The translations under genes and the position numbers were made by a program. Below the pieces are notes generated by a model, which was not told where the DNA came from, did not search any database, and was given only the letters and a program-made list of their open reading frames with translations. This document shows, piece by piece, positions 10,483 through 19,620 of a stretch of DNA of 64,000 nt (positions within the stretch are counted from its first letter, which is position 1; the number at the start of each line of letters is the position of its first letter). This stretch comes from Posidoniimonas corsicana (GTDB lineage Bacteria; Planctomycetota; Planctomycetia; Pirellulales; Lacipirellulaceae): the NCBI RefSeq assembly GCF_007859765.1, contig NZ_SIHJ01000001.1, positions 1,632,067 to 1,696,066 of the forward strand, written 5' to 3'.

Positions 10483-10512
10483 TTCTGCCCAACAGCCAAG
10501 AGCCCAATTCTC

Positions 10513-11391
10513 ATGTCGATCCTAGTCAACAAAGAAACTCGCCTCATCTGCCAGGGCATGACCGGCAAGGCGGGCGAGTTCCACAGCCGCAACTGCATCG
10601 AGTACGGCACCAACCTGGTCGCCGGAGTTACGCCCGGCAAGGGCGGGCAGACCGTGCTGGACCGCCCGGTCTACGACTCGGTGGCCGAGGCGGTCGAGAA
10701 GCACGGCGCAGACGCGTCGATGATCTTCGTGCCGCCCCCGTTCACCGCCAAGGCGATCATCGAAGCGGTCGACGCCGGCATCAAGGTGATCTGCGCCATC
10801 ACCGAGGGCGTGCCCGTGATGGACATGGTCGGCGTGTGGGACTACATCAAGGACAAGCCGGTCCGGCTGGTGGGCCCCAACTGCCCGGGCGTGATCACTC
10901 CCGAGGAGTGCAAGATCGGCATCATGCCGGGCTACATCCACAAGAAGGGCCCGGTCGGCCTGATCAGCCGCAGCGGCACGCTGACTTACGAGGGCGTGTG
11001 GCAGCTGAGCAACCTGGGCATGGGCCAGTCGACCTGCGTCGGCATCGGCGGCGACCCGGTCAACGGCACGTCGTTTATCGACTGCCTGAAGCTGTTCCAG
11101 GAGGACGGCGACACCGAGGCGATCCTGATGATGGGCGAGATCGGCGGAACCGCCGAGGAAGAGGCCGCCGCCTACATCAAGGCCAACGTCACCAAGCCGG
11201 TGGCCGCGTTCATCGCCGGCCGCACGGCGCCCCCCGGCAAGCGGATGGGCCACGCGGGCGCGGTGATCTCTGGCGGGAAGGGCACGGCCGAGGACAAGAT
11301 CGCCGCGCTGCAGGACGCCGGCATCGAGGTCGCCGAGAGCCCGGCCGACATGGGCGAAGCGATGAAGCGGGCGATCGCCAACCACAAGTAG
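10513..11391 (+). CDS. sucD: Succinate-CoA ligase, alpha subunit
   Basis: A 292-residue CoA-binding subunit. [21 protein letters not shown] is a variant of the family's N-terminal CoA-binding signature, [20 protein letters not shown] is the second block, and [12 protein letters not shown] contains the active-site His that is phosphorylated. The size is typical. Separated from sucC by the four-helix-bundle insertion, so cotranscription with sucC would have to read through that element. Confidence 0.97.
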   Translation: MSILVNKETRLICQGMTGKAGEFHSRNCIEYGTNLVAGVTPGKGGQTVLDRPVYDSVAEAVEKHGADASMIFVPPPFTAKAIIEAVDAGIKVICAITEGVPVMDMVGVWDYIKDKPVRLVGPNCPGVITPEECKIGIMPGYIHKKGPVGLISRSGTLTYEGVWQLSNLGMGQSTCVGIGGDPVNGTSFIDCLKLFQEDGDTEAILMMGEIGGTAEEEAAAYIKANVTKPVAAFIAGRTAPPGKRMGHAGAVISGGKGTAEDKIAALQDAGIEVAESPADMGEAMKRAIANHK

Positions 11392-11406
11392 CCGGTTGGC
11401 TACTTG
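11385..11406. terminator. Bidirectional hairpin between sucD and a small convergent gene
   Basis: CAAGTAGCC-GGTT-GGCTACTTG is a perfect 9-base-pair hairpin that contains the TAG stops of both convergent genes. There is no clear T-tract on either strand, so it may be a weak terminator or only a 3'-end stabiliser. Confidence 0.5.
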
Positions 11407-11555
11407 TCGCTCGCCAACACGGCGATCAGAACCAGCACACAGATGCTGAGCTCGACCAACGGCGTGCTCGAGATGTGCACGTCCATCAGGTCGAACGGGG
11501 TCTTCTGCGTGGCGGCCATGAGAAGTCCGGCCGCGACCACGGTCGCTTTTAGCAT
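11400..11555 (-). CDS. Small hydrophobic protein, function unknown
   Basis: A 51-residue protein with an N-terminal hydrophobic stretch (TVVAAGLLMAA) and a second, stronger membrane segment near the C-terminus (LVELSICVLVLIAVLA). The ATG at 11555 is chosen because AAGGAG lies about 9 bases upstream; two in-frame upstream starts lack a ribosome-binding site. It converges on sucD and shares its terminal hairpin. I do not recognise the family. Confidence 0.55.
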   Translation of the reverse strand: MLKATVVAAGLLMAATQKTPFDLMDVHISSTPLVELSICVLVLIAVLASDK

Positions 11556-11672
11556 GGGGTGAGGCTCCTTCACCACAAGCATAGGCGACTCGGTGGGCCG
11601 GGAGCGGCGATCGTGCGGCGGGTGGGCGCGCAACGATCGGATCTGGCGAACGGTGGCGCCGGCTCTGCCGGT

Positions 11673-12665
11673 TTAGCGGCGCGCCTCAGACGGCTCGTAC
11701 CGTTTGGGGTGGACCACCTCGGTCGCTAGGCCCAGCCGCTCCAGCACCAGCACGACCCAGTAGGTGGCGTCCAGTTCCCACCAGCGGTGCCCGTGGGCGA
11801 CGCACCGCGGCTTGGCGTGGTGGTTGTTGTGCCAGCCCTCGCCGCTGGTCAGCAGGGCGACCCACCAACTGTTGCGGCTGGCGTCCTTGGTGTCGTAGTT
11901 GCGGTAGCCCCACAGGTGCGTCACGGAGTTCACCGCCCACGTGACGTGCCACACGGCGACCGTCCTCACGAACACGGCCCACACCAGCCAGCTCATCGCC
12001 AGCTGGACGCCGCCCGCAGTTGTGCCGGAGGTGGCCCAGCCGACGGCGAAGCCGGCGCCATAGAACAACGCGGCGTGGATCACGTAGACCCAGAACCACA
12101 TGAAGTTCTTCTCCAGCCGCATGTAGAACCGGTCCTTCAGAAGGTCCCGCGCGTAGCGGTCGTAGAAGTCGGCCGTGGCAAAGTACTTGTTCTGGTACAC
12201 CAGCCAGCCGACGTGGCCCCATAGGAAGTCGACCAGCGGGCTGTGCGGGTCACGGTCCATGTCGGAGAACTGGTGGTGCATCCGGTGGATGGCCACCCAC
12301 CGCGCCGGCGCGTCCTGCAGGTTGCAGACGCCCAGGATCGCAAAGAAGTGCTCCAGCCACTTCGGGCAGACAAACCCGCGGTGGGTGAGCAGCCGGTGGT
12401 AGCACAGGTTGATGCCGATGGCGCCGATCCAGTAGTAGCCCAGCACCGCGAGCACAACGCCCGACCAGCTGAAGAAGTACGGCACGAACGCCAGGCAGGC
12501 CGCCACGTGGATCAGCACGAACGCGACCGCGTAGTACCAGAAGATCTTGCCGTCGACGCCCGGCGGGCGGGTGAGCGGCCGCAGGCCGGCGTCGGCCCCG
12601 GCGCCTACCGGGTCGGCTTCGGGGGCGTCGGTGTCGGGCAGTTCGAGCGTCGAGTCGGCAGCCAT
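11673..12665 (-). CDS. Acyl-CoA / fatty-acid desaturase
   Basis: An integral-membrane di-iron desaturase of the delta-9 type, 330 residues from the ATG at 12665. The three His boxes are HRLLTH (followed by RGF), HRMHHQFSD and WHNNHHAKP, in the expected order, with about four membrane segments between them. It should introduce a cis double bond into acyl chains. The longer open frame starting at 12743 adds only a polar Arg/Pro stretch. The next gene upstream on this strand is about 150 bases away, so it is probably transcribed alone. Confidence 0.93.
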   Translation of the reverse strand: MAADSTLELPDTDAPEADPVGAGADAGLRPLTRPPGVDGKIFWYYAVAFVLIHVAACLAFVPYFFSWSGVVLAVLGYYWIGAIGINLCYHRLLTHRGFVCPKWLEHFFAILGVCNLQDAPARWVAIHRMHHQFSDMDRDPHSPLVDFLWGHVGWLVYQNKYFATADFYDRYARDLLKDRFYMRLEKNFMWFWVYVIHAALFYGAGFAVGWATSGTTAGGVQLAMSWLVWAVFVRTVAVWHVTWAVNSVTHLWGYRNYDTKDASRNSWWVALLTSGEGWHNNHHAKPRCVAHGHRWWELDATYWVVLVLERLGLATEVVHPKRYEPSEARR

Positions 12666-12810
12666 GATTGGTCCGAAGGCGGAGGAGACGAGGCGCGTCC
12701 GCCGTGCGGGCGGCGGGGGCTCCCGACCCGCCCTGGACGCCATCGCGATAGTCCGGAGATCAGTCTAATTGGTCGCCTGTTAGTCAGCCACCCGCGGGGT
12801 GCGTTGCTGG

Positions 12811-13827
12811 TTAGTACGTTAAACCGCCACGGATGAACATCGAGCTGTCCAGCGGCGCGTCGTACGACGACAGCTCGTACTCGATTTCCCGGTCAAACAC
12901 GTAGCCCAACTCCCACCGGCGGGACAGGCCGCCGACCAGTTTCCGCTCGGTCCCAATCAGGACCCGCAGGTCACGATAGGCGAGGATGTCGTTGGCGCCA
13001 GAGTCGCGCTGGACCGCCCACCGGTTGCCGCCGATCTCGCCCATCAGATAGACCCACCGCTCGTCGCAGCCGGGGCGGGCGCAGTAGGTCCGCCAGGCGA
13101 GGCGGGGCCGCGGGAACACCAAGTCGGCCTTGAAGTCGCCGCAGTCGTACATCAGTCCGGCCGCGGGCACTACGGACAAGCCTGCCCGGTTCAGGTAGAC
13201 CACGCCGATCACGCCCTTCCAGTAGTTGTGGAAGTCCCGCACGCCCAGCGCCCGACCGGTGACGCGGAACGCGTCGGACTCGTCCCAGCTGTGGTCGTCG
13301 GCGTAAACGCCCAGGGTGACCGCGCCGTCGAACAGCCAGTTCTCGTTCAGCTGGCGGAAGTGGTGGAAGTCGACCTGCGCGTCGTGCACGCGTGCGGGCA
13401 GGTCGACAAAGTCCGGGCCCGACAGGAAGTTCGTGCGGTACGCCGGGGTGATGATCAGCGGGGTCTCCCGTGACATCAGGGGCAGGCCGAAGACCACATC
13501 GGCGCCGATGCCGGTCACGCCGACCGAGTCGTCGTCGAAGCGGGGCATCCATTCGGCAGTCACGTTCAGCTTCTGGAACACGCCGGCACGCGTGCCCGGC
13601 GGGAGGATCGAGCCCGAAGCCTGGGTGTCGGCGGAGCCCATCAGCACGCCGTTCGAGGCGCTGGTGGCCTGCGTTGGCTGCACGTAGGGGTCGGAGACCG
13701 CCATCACTGCGGACGGCATTGCGAGCGGGTCGACGTGCTGCGGCGGCGGGGGGGTCTGCGCGCGGCCGGCGTCGCCAGCAAGCAGCAGGGCGAACATCGC
13801 CGCGGCGACGGTGCGAGCAGACATCAT
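12811..13827 (-). CDS. Outer-membrane beta-barrel-like protein, paralogue 1
   Basis: A 338-residue secreted protein with a signal peptide (AAAMFALLLAGDAGRAQ) and a beta-rich body with many alternating aromatic residues. It ends in MFIRGGLTY, an aromatic-terminal strand typical of outer-membrane barrels. It aligns by eye with the neighbouring gene product along the body (PLLITPAY against PLLVTPGF; the C-terminal FDREIEYEL against FDRELVYAS). Similar planctomycete proteins are annotated as DUF6268-like barrels, as I recall; that label is unverified. The 27-base gap to the upstream gene indicates one transcript. Confidence 0.7.
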   Translation of the reverse strand: MMSARTVAAAMFALLLAGDAGRAQTPPPPQHVDPLAMPSAVMAVSDPYVQPTQATSASNGVLMGSADTQASGSILPPGTRAGVFQKLNVTAEWMPRFDDDSVGVTGIGADVVFGLPLMSRETPLIITPAYRTNFLSGPDFVDLPARVHDAQVDFHHFRQLNENWLFDGAVTLGVYADDHSWDESDAFRVTGRALGVRDFHNYWKGVIGVVYLNRAGLSVVPAAGLMYDCGDFKADLVFPRPRLAWRTYCARPGCDERWVYLMGEIGGNRWAVQRDSGANDILAYRDLRVLIGTERKLVGGLSRRWELGYVFDREIEYELSSYDAPLDSSMFIRGGLTY

Positions 13828-13854
13828 CGGGTTATCCCGCCTGGTTTCGTAGGG

Positions 13855-15087
13855 TTAGAATTCAACGCCGGCCCGGATCATGAAGGTCGTGTCGAGCGAG
13901 AACGTGGGCGGGTCGCCGGACGCGTAGACCAGTTCGCGGTCGAACGCCACGCCAACCTCAAAGTGGCCGCTCACCTGGCTCTGGTTCTCCCACTCGAAGC
14001 CGGTCGAGATCCGGATGTCGTTGTAGTCAAACCGGTCCGGGCCGGTCAGGCGGCGGATGGTCCACGACCCCCCGCCGTACTCGCCGGCGGTGAACCACAC
14101 CCAGTCGACGCCGCCGTAGGGCGCCAGCCGCCGCCGGATGGTGGGGTTGGGGAAGACCATGTAGATGTCCCAGATGTCGTTTGGTTGCAGCCGGAAGCCA
14201 CCCGCCGGCAGCAGCTTGACACGCAGGCGGTCGAGGTATACGGCGCCCGCTAGCAGTTCTAGCGTCGGGGACACGCGCACCTTAGCGAGCCCGCGGCCCA
14301 GGATCCGCACCGAGTCGCTGTTCACTTCTTGAAAGTCGGTCCAGACGCCGGTCCGGACGCCCAGCTCGGCGCCGAACATCGGCGTGGGCTGGGGGAACCA
14401 GGCCAGGTCGAGGTAGGCGTCATACACGCGGGGCGGCAGGTCGGCGCCTGAAGAGGTCATCGTCGGAACGGTGACCGGCCCTTCAAGCCAGTTGAAAGCA
14501 AATCCCGGGGTGACCAGCAGCGGCGCCTTGATGTTGCCAAACATCGGGAACGCCACCGTGCTGCTGATCTCCAGCCGGTTGATCTCCAGGGCGTCGGCGC
14601 TGTGGTCGCCGTACAGGAAGGTGTACTCGAACGCCAGTTCTTGAAGAAATCTCTGGAATTCGAGCGTCCCGCCGTCGGCGGTCTCAAAGCCGTAGGTCCC
14701 CGACTCCCAGGCATAAGGGCTGGGGCCGGCGGCGGCCTCGGGGTACGGGGGCACAGTGCCGTAGGGCGTCGCCCCGTAGGGGGCGGCGGGGGCGGCTTGG
14801 TAGGGCGGCGGGTAGCTGGGGGGGGCCACCGAATAGGGCGACACTACCGGCGGGGGGCTGCTGGGGGGCAGGGCGTAGGGGTCGAACCCGGCGCCTCCGA
14901 GCGGCGCGCCGTACATGGGGGTCGCCCCGCCGGCCGCCGGCGGAGCGAACGACGGCGGCGGGGGCGCTCCGTAGGCGCCGTTGGCCTCCGGGACCTGCAC
15001 CCGCTGGGCGTAGGCGGCCGGCGCAAGCGCCATCGCCAATGCCGCGAGGGCCCACACCAGTTCGGGTTTCAATGCGCGCGGCAGCAC
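13855..15087 (-). CDS. Outer-membrane beta-barrel-like protein, paralogue 2, with Pro/Tyr-rich region
   Basis: A 410-residue secreted protein. The signal peptide (WALAALAMALAPAAYA) is followed by a low-complexity Pro/Ala/Tyr/Gly segment (about residues 35-130) that the shorter neighbour largely lacks. The beta-rich C-terminal 270 residues are paralogous to the gene downstream and end in MIRAGVEF. The Pro/Tyr-rich part may span the periplasm or sit at the surface; that is inference. The two genes look like a tandem duplication with divergence of the N-terminal extension. Confidence 0.7.
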   Translation of the reverse strand: MLPRALKPELVWALAALAMALAPAAYAQRVQVPEANGAYGAPPPPSFAPPAAGGATPMYGAPLGGAGFDPYALPPSSPPPVVSPYSVAPPSYPPPYQAAPAAPYGATPYGTVPPYPEAAAGPSPYAWESGTYGFETADGGTLEFQRFLQELAFEYTFLYGDHSADALEINRLEISSTVAFPMFGNIKAPLLVTPGFAFNWLEGPVTVPTMTSSGADLPPRVYDAYLDLAWFPQPTPMFGAELGVRTGVWTDFQEVNSDSVRILGRGLAKVRVSPTLELLAGAVYLDRLRVKLLPAGGFRLQPNDIWDIYMVFPNPTIRRRLAPYGGVDWVWFTAGEYGGGSWTIRRLTGPDRFDYNDIRISTGFEWENQSQVSGHFEVGVAFDRELVYASGDPPTFSLDTTFMIRAGVEF

Positions 15088-15277
15088 CGGCTCGCAGCTC
15101 CTCGCTCCGTTGATTCTGTACCGATAAGCGGGCGGTAGGTATCAGTTTGTGGCGGCCGCGGTCAAGGCGAACCGGTTGCGGAAGGCCCGGGACTGCGGCG
15201 CCGGCGCCGTCCGTCAGACCCCGTGAAACCAAAGCGATCTGGCTCGACCGGCCCGCAACCTCTAACCTCGCGGCGCT

Positions 15278-16081
15278 ATGATTCCAATCGAAGAACCAAC
15301 CGCCCTCGATGCTGCTAGCTCGCCCGCGAGCCGCACGCTGCTGCTCGGCCGGCTGAGCCGTGACGAGCTGCAGATGGTCGAGTCGGCGTTGCCGAGCGCA
15401 AACCTCTGGAAGAGGGCGGAGAACCTGCTGCAGGCGCAGCGGGTTCTTGGCGAGGGCTTGATCGATCGGGTCCTGCTAGCACAGGCCCGGCCCGGCGACC
15501 TGCCGCGCGACGCAGTTAAGCAGCTCCGCAGTTGGGCGCCAGCGGCCGAGCTGGTAGCGGTGGCCGGCGACTGGTGCGAGGGCGAGCTCCGCACCGGTCG
15601 GCCTTGGGAGGGCGTGCCGCGGGTCTACTGGTGGCAGCTGGCGGACGACGCCCGTGAGACTGCCGCCGGCACGGACCACCAACTAGTGCTAGTCAACGCC
15701 AAGACCTTCGACGACGGCCGGATGTGGATCGACACGCTCCGCGGGCTTGGCTTCCCCAGCCTGTGGGCCAGGCGGGGACGCCCCGAGCCGCCGCACAGTG
15801 GCGAGCGGCTGGCGGTGTGGGACGGCGACCAACTGGACGGGCGGGAGGCGGATCGGCTGGCCGAGTTCTGCGCCCGCCGCCGGCGCGTAGGGGCTCCTGT
15901 GATCGCGGTGTTCGACTACCCACGCGGCGATGTCGTGGCGGCCGCCACCCGCATCGGCGCCGCCGCGGTGCTCGGCCGTCCGTGGTCCCTTGAGGCGCTC
16001 GAGCAGGCGCTCGCCCGCGTAGCAGCGCCATCGACGGCGTTCCCTGAGCCGCTGCTATCCGAGCGGCGGCTGGCGGCCTAG
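15278..16081 (+). CDS. Receiver-domain-like protein of unknown function
   Basis: A 267-residue soluble protein. The C-terminal portion, IAVFDYPRGDVVAAATRIGA then AVLGRPWSLEALEQAL, resembles the second half of a response-regulator receiver fold, where LGRP would correspond to the Lys-Pro turn, but no convincing acidic pocket is seen. It may be a pseudo-receiver. The ATG at 15278 is divergent from the barrel genes. No DNA-binding or catalytic domain was recognised. Confidence 0.55.
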   Translation: MIPIEEPTALDAASSPASRTLLLGRLSRDELQMVESALPSANLWKRAENLLQAQRVLGEGLIDRVLLAQARPGDLPRDAVKQLRSWAPAAELVAVAGDWCEGELRTGRPWEGVPRVYWWQLADDARETAAGTDHQLVLVNAKTFDDGRMWIDTLRGLGFPSLWARRGRPEPPHSGERLAVWDGDQLDGREADRLAEFCARRRRVGAPVIAVFDYPRGDVVAAATRIGAAAVLGRPWSLEALEQALARVAAPSTAFPEPLLSERRLAA

Positions 16082-16090
16082 CGCCGCGGT

Positions 16091-16504
16091 TTAGGCGAAG
16101 ACCATGGCCGAGCAGACCATGATGGCCAGGCCGCAGGCCGCCGCGGTGCCGAGCCAGAACAGCACGGTGCTCAGCCTGGTGGTGGGCCCCAGCAGCCAGG
16201 TCCAGTAGCCGTCGACCAGCGGGCCCGCCAGGAAGCAGGCGTTGGCGAAGATAGCCGCGGGGATCAATGCAAAGGCCTCGTCCTGGTCGACCGCGCCCGC
16301 GATAAGACCCGCCAGGATCAGCGGCAGGCTGACCGCCACCAGCGCGGCGTTGTACCAGAGCCGGCGCCGCTCCCAGGCCACAACCAGCTCACCCACCTGT
16401 AGCAGCCGCCGCTGGTCAGGCGTGAGCGCCGAGTCGGGCAGCCCGTCCGGACGGTAGTCGGCTTCAGTGGCCGGAGAGGCAAAGGGGTTGGTGGCGTCGG
16501 ACAT
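16091..16504 (-). CDS. Small membrane protein with N-terminal NPFASP motif
   Basis: A 137-residue protein starting at the ATG at 16504, preceded by GAGG 7 bases upstream; the in-frame GTG five codons earlier is less likely. The N-terminus TNPFASPATEADY carries an NPFASP motif of a kind common at the ends or in loops of planctomycete membrane proteins. Three to four membrane segments follow. The function is unknown. It converges on the receiver-like gene with a 9-base gap. Confidence 0.65.
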   Translation of the reverse strand: MSDATNPFASPATEADYRPDGLPDSALTPDQRRLLQVGELVVAWERRRLWYNAALVAVSLPLILAGLIAGAVDQDEAFALIPAAIFANACFLAGPLVDGYWTWLLGPTTRLSTVLFWLGTAAACGLAIMVCSAMVFA

Positions 16505-16686
16505 GGCTGACCTCGACACGTTTGCTCAAGAGCGGGATCGGAGCAACATGCCAATGTTCATTCACTAGCAGGCCGCACGCCGACCCAGCTCCAAGGCGCT
16601 CCCGAGAGGCTTAAGCAACCTCTGGAAACGCGGCTGGTCGTCACCAGAGTTTAACACGTCCTGACGCGTCGCTAGTCGCTGCAGCG

Positions 16687-17454
16687 TTATGGGTCTTCGA
16701 ATTCGGTCAGCAGGATCTCGCGTTTCCAGTCCGGCTCGTGCACGGGCCAAGCCCTCACCCGCTGGACCCCGTCGGCTCGCGGACGCGAGTCGACCGGATC
16801 GCCCAACGCGAACGCCGCCTGCCAGGCGTCCAGTTCCGCCGGGCAGGGCGGTGGGGGGCGCCGCGGGCTTTCTCGGCGCCAAGCGGCAAGCCGCCAGGTC
16901 TGCTCGCCGTTGTCGATCACCGTCAGCGCGATCGGCCCGTCGTGCAGCTCCAGCATGCGGCGGGCAATCAGCTCGTGGCTGGCCGAACGGTACAACTGCT
17001 TAAGCGCGAGCAGGTCCCAGTCGCACTCCCACGCGTCCGGGATGAACCAGCGCTTCGGGAGCAGCAGGCAGTTGGCGAACCGGTTGGCCAGCCGCTCGCG
17101 GGCGGCGTCTGGGGTTTCGCTCGGGTCCGCGTCCAGCCGGTCGAAGATGCGGCCGGCGAGCAGCTCGCCCAGTTCGTGGGCCACGCACCACTGCCGGCGT
17201 TCCGGCCGGTCTTCGGCCGAGAGCACAATCACCTGCCCGCCCGGTGCGTGCGGCTGGCACGATGCTGCGCCGCCCAAAGAAACCCGCGACGCCCGCCCGG
17301 CCCGGCCACCGCCCGCCACCACGGTGCAGCCCAGGGTGGCCGCGACGGCGATCGCGTCGACCGGCGGGCGGTCGACGCCGGCCTCCCACAGCACCTCCCG
17401 CGACACCATCTCCACGACAGCCGAGAGCTCCTCGGCGGGAATCTCGCCAATCAT
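16687..17454 (-). CDS. ImmA/IrrE-like (DUF955) protein with altered metal motif
   Basis: A 255-residue protein. The segment [13 protein letters not shown] (His93-Glu97) followed by [17 protein letters not shown] has the order of the ImmA/IrrE metallopeptidase core, but the second His of HExxH is Glu (HELGE), and the position usually holding Glu in the EAN motif appears changed. It may be inactive or use altered metal binding. The start at 17454 (MIGEIPAEE) is preceded by GGGGAG; the longer open frame upstream overlaps rimO. A degenerate palindrome lies just upstream. Confidence 0.65.
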   Translation of the reverse strand: MIGEIPAEELSAVVEMVSREVLWEAGVDRPPVDAIAVAATLGCTVVAGGGRAGRASRVSLGGAASCQPHAPGGQVIVLSAEDRPERRQWCVAHELGELLAGRIFDRLDADPSETPDAARERLANRFANCLLLPKRWFIPDAWECDWDLLALKQLYRSASHELIARRMLELHDGPIALTVIDNGEQTWRLAAWRRESPRRPPPPCPAELDAWQAAFALGDPVDSRPRADGVQRVRAWPVHEPDWKREILLTEFEDP

Positions 17455-17478
17455 TGGCCCGTGCTCCCCAGGGGTGAA

Positions 17479-17494
17479 TGTGCACGCATGTACA
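17479..17494. promoter_or_regulatory. Operator-like imperfect palindrome between ImmA-like gene and rimO
   Basis: TGTGCACGCATGTACA is an imperfect inverted repeat (TGTRCAYG / CRTGYACA; 12 of 16 positions symmetric) located 25 bases upstream of the ImmA/IrrE-like start codon. ImmA/IrrE proteins often act on helix-turn-helix repressors, so a repressor site here is plausible but unproven. Confidence 0.35.
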
Positions 17495-17623
17495 CTAATC
17501 GAGTCGGGGCCGCGGGGCAAGCGGGAAGTCCGGATACCGCCGGATCCGCGGGGCGCTTGCAAGAACGCCACCAGAACCGCGACAATTGAGCGATTGTCAC
17601 GACCGCTCCCAGGGAACCAGAGC

Positions 17624-19012
17624 TTGGCCTCCACCTTCACCGACGACCTCCAGCGCGCCGACGGGCCGAAGGGACGCTACGCGTTCATCAGCCTCGGCTG
17701 CCCCAAGAACACCGTGGACAGCGAGCGGATGCTCGGCCTGCTGCGGCTGGAGGGGTACGAGCTGGTCGACTCGCCCGACGGGGCCGACTTCGCTGTGGTG
17801 AACACCTGCGGGTTCATCGAGCAGGCGCGGCTCGAGTCGTTCGGCGCGATCGACGAGATGCTTGACCTCAAGAAGCAGGGCCGCCTGCGCGGGGTGATCG
17901 TCAGCGGCTGCCTGGCCGAGCGGCAGAAAGAGGAGCTGCTGACCCATCGCCCCGAGATCGACCACCTGGTGGGCGTGTTCGGGCGGGACGAGGTGACCAA
18001 GGTGGCCGACCGGCTGATCGGCGGCATGGAGGAGCAGCGGCTGGTGTTCCGGCCCGCGCCCGCTAAGCCGCTGGAAGACGGAAAGCGGCTCCGCATCACG
18101 CCGGGCCACTACGCGTACCTGAAGATCTCCGAGGGGTGCGACCGGCTCTGCACCTTCTGCGCAATCCCCAAGATGCGGGGCAAGCACGCCACCAAGCCGA
18201 TCGAGGAGGTCGTCGCCGAGGCGACCGAGCTGGCCGCGGCCGGCGTGCGCGAGCTGGTGGTCGTCGCCCAGGACACCACCTACTACGGCATGGACCTGTA
18301 CGGCGAGCCCCGGCTGGTGGAGCTGCTCGGCGAGCTTGAGAAGGTCGAGGGCCTCGACTGGGTGCGGCTGATGTACCTGTACCCGATGTACTTCTCCGAC
18401 GAGCTGATCGACACGATCGCCCAGAGCAAGAAGGTCGTGCCGTACCTGGACATGCCGCTGCAGCACATCAACGACCGGATGCTCAAGCGGATGCAGCGTC
18501 GGGTGAACCGAGCGCAGACCGAGGAGCTGGTCGGCAAGCTCCGCGAGCGGATCCCGGAACTGGTGCTCCGCACCACGCTTATCACCGGCTTCCCCGGCGA
18601 GACCGACGAGCAGTTTGAGGAACTGGTCGACTTCGTCCGCGACGCCCGCTTCGAGCGGCTCGGCGTGTTCACCTACTCCAACGAGCCCGACACGCCGGCG
18701 GCCCGGCTGCCCGACCACGTGCCCGAGGAGGTGATGCAGCAGCGTCAGGCCGGGCTGATGCAGGCCCAGCAGGAGATCGCCTTCGAGTGGGGCGACCGCC
18801 AGATCGGCGCCCAGCCGGAGGTGCTGATCGACGCGCCGCTGCCGGGCGAAGAGGGCGTGTGGCTCGGCCGCACCGTGGCCGACGCCCCGGACGTCGACTG
18901 CGTGGTCTACGTTTCTGGCGAGGGCCTCAAGCCGGGCGACCTCGTGCCGTGTGAGATTGTCGCCCGCAGCGACTACGACCTGGTCGGCACGCCGGTCGGA
19001 CCCGCCCGCTAA
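17624..19012 (+). CDS. rimO: Ribosomal protein uS12 methylthiotransferase RimO
   Basis: A 462-residue radical-SAM enzyme that adds a methylthio group to an Asp of ribosomal protein S12. N-terminal cluster ligands are in [22 protein letters not shown] and SGCLAERQ. The radical-SAM motif is [21 protein letters not shown]-like sequence occupies the last 65 residues. No ATG precedes the domain; the TTG at 17624 gives the right N-terminus and has AGGGAA 8 bases upstream. The frame stays open far upstream, but that part is antisense to the ImmA-like gene. First of four closely spaced plus-strand genes. Confidence 0.95.
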   Translation: MASTFTDDLQRADGPKGRYAFISLGCPKNTVDSERMLGLLRLEGYELVDSPDGADFAVVNTCGFIEQARLESFGAIDEMLDLKKQGRLRGVIVSGCLAERQKEELLTHRPEIDHLVGVFGRDEVTKVADRLIGGMEEQRLVFRPAPAKPLEDGKRLRITPGHYAYLKISEGCDRLCTFCAIPKMRGKHATKPIEEVVAEATELAAAGVRELVVVAQDTTYYGMDLYGEPRLVELLGELEKVEGLDWVRLMYLYPMYFSDELIDTIAQSKKVVPYLDMPLQHINDRMLKRMQRRVNRAQTEELVGKLRERIPELVLRTTLITGFPGETDEQFEELVDFVRDARFERLGVFTYSNEPDTPAARLPDHVPEEVMQQRQAGLMQAQQEIAFEWGDRQIGAQPEVLIDAPLPGEEGVWLGRTVADAPDVDCVVYVSGEGLKPGDLVPCEIVARSDYDLVGTPVGPAR

Positions 19013-19035
19013 ACCCGCCCCAACCGCTAGGCTCC

Positions 19036-19599
19036 ATGGCCAACGTCTGGAACGTCCCCAACACGCTCTCCGCGGCCCGCATCGTGATGGCGGTGCTCTG
19101 CTTCGCGGGGCTCGAGCTGGGCTTCGTCTGGGCCGCGTTGGCGCTGTACGTCGTGGCGACCGCCACCGACTGGCTCGACGGCTACTGGGCCCGCAAGTAC
19201 GGCCAGGTCACCCAGCTCGGACGCATCCTCGACCCGTTCGCCGACAAGCTGCTGGTGTGCGGCGCGTTCGTCTACCTGGCGGCGGCGCCCGGGTTGGGCG
19301 TGGCGCCCTGGATGGCGGTGGTGGTGCTCAGCCGCGAGCTGCTGGTCACCGCGCTGCGGAGCTTCGTGGAGGGCTCGGGCGGCGACTTCTCGGCCAAGTG
19401 GGTCGGCAAGTGGAAGATGGCGCTGCAGTGCGCTGCGATCATCATTGGCTTAATCCTGATGGCCCTGCCCACGCCCCCGGTCGAGTGGCTGCGGATGGCG
19501 TTCCTGGCGTCGCTGTGGGGGGCGGTCGCGATCACGCTCTACTCCGGCGTGGTGTACGTGCAAGCGGTGGTGGCCTTCGCCCGCGGCGGCGGTCGCTAA
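19036..19599 (+). CDS. pgsA: CDP-diacylglycerol-glycerol-3-phosphate 3-phosphatidyltransferase
   Basis: A 187-residue membrane enzyme that makes phosphatidylglycerol phosphate from CDP-diacylglycerol and glycerol-3-phosphate. The CDP-alcohol phosphotransferase signature is complete in TDWLDGYWARKYGQ, then LGRILDPFADKLL. The N-terminal NVWNVPNTLSAARI and the ELLVTALRSF segment are typical of PgsA rather than of other CDP-alcohol transferases. It has about five membrane segments and lies 23 bases after rimO. Confidence 0.93.
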   Translation: MANVWNVPNTLSAARIVMAVLCFAGLELGFVWAALALYVVATATDWLDGYWARKYGQVTQLGRILDPFADKLLVCGAFVYLAAAPGLGVAPWMAVVVLSRELLVTALRSFVEGSGGDFSAKWVGKWKMALQCAAIIIGLILMALPTPPVEWLRMAFLASLWGAVAITLYSGVVYVQAVVAFARGGGR

Positions 19600-19620
19600 C
19601 CGACCTTTTGACGGGGAACC

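Noticed and set aside
16910-17623. A much longer N-terminus for rimO in the same frame
   Set aside because: The sequence is antisense to the ImmA/IrrE-like gene and has no domain character; the TTG at 17624 gives the family N-terminus.
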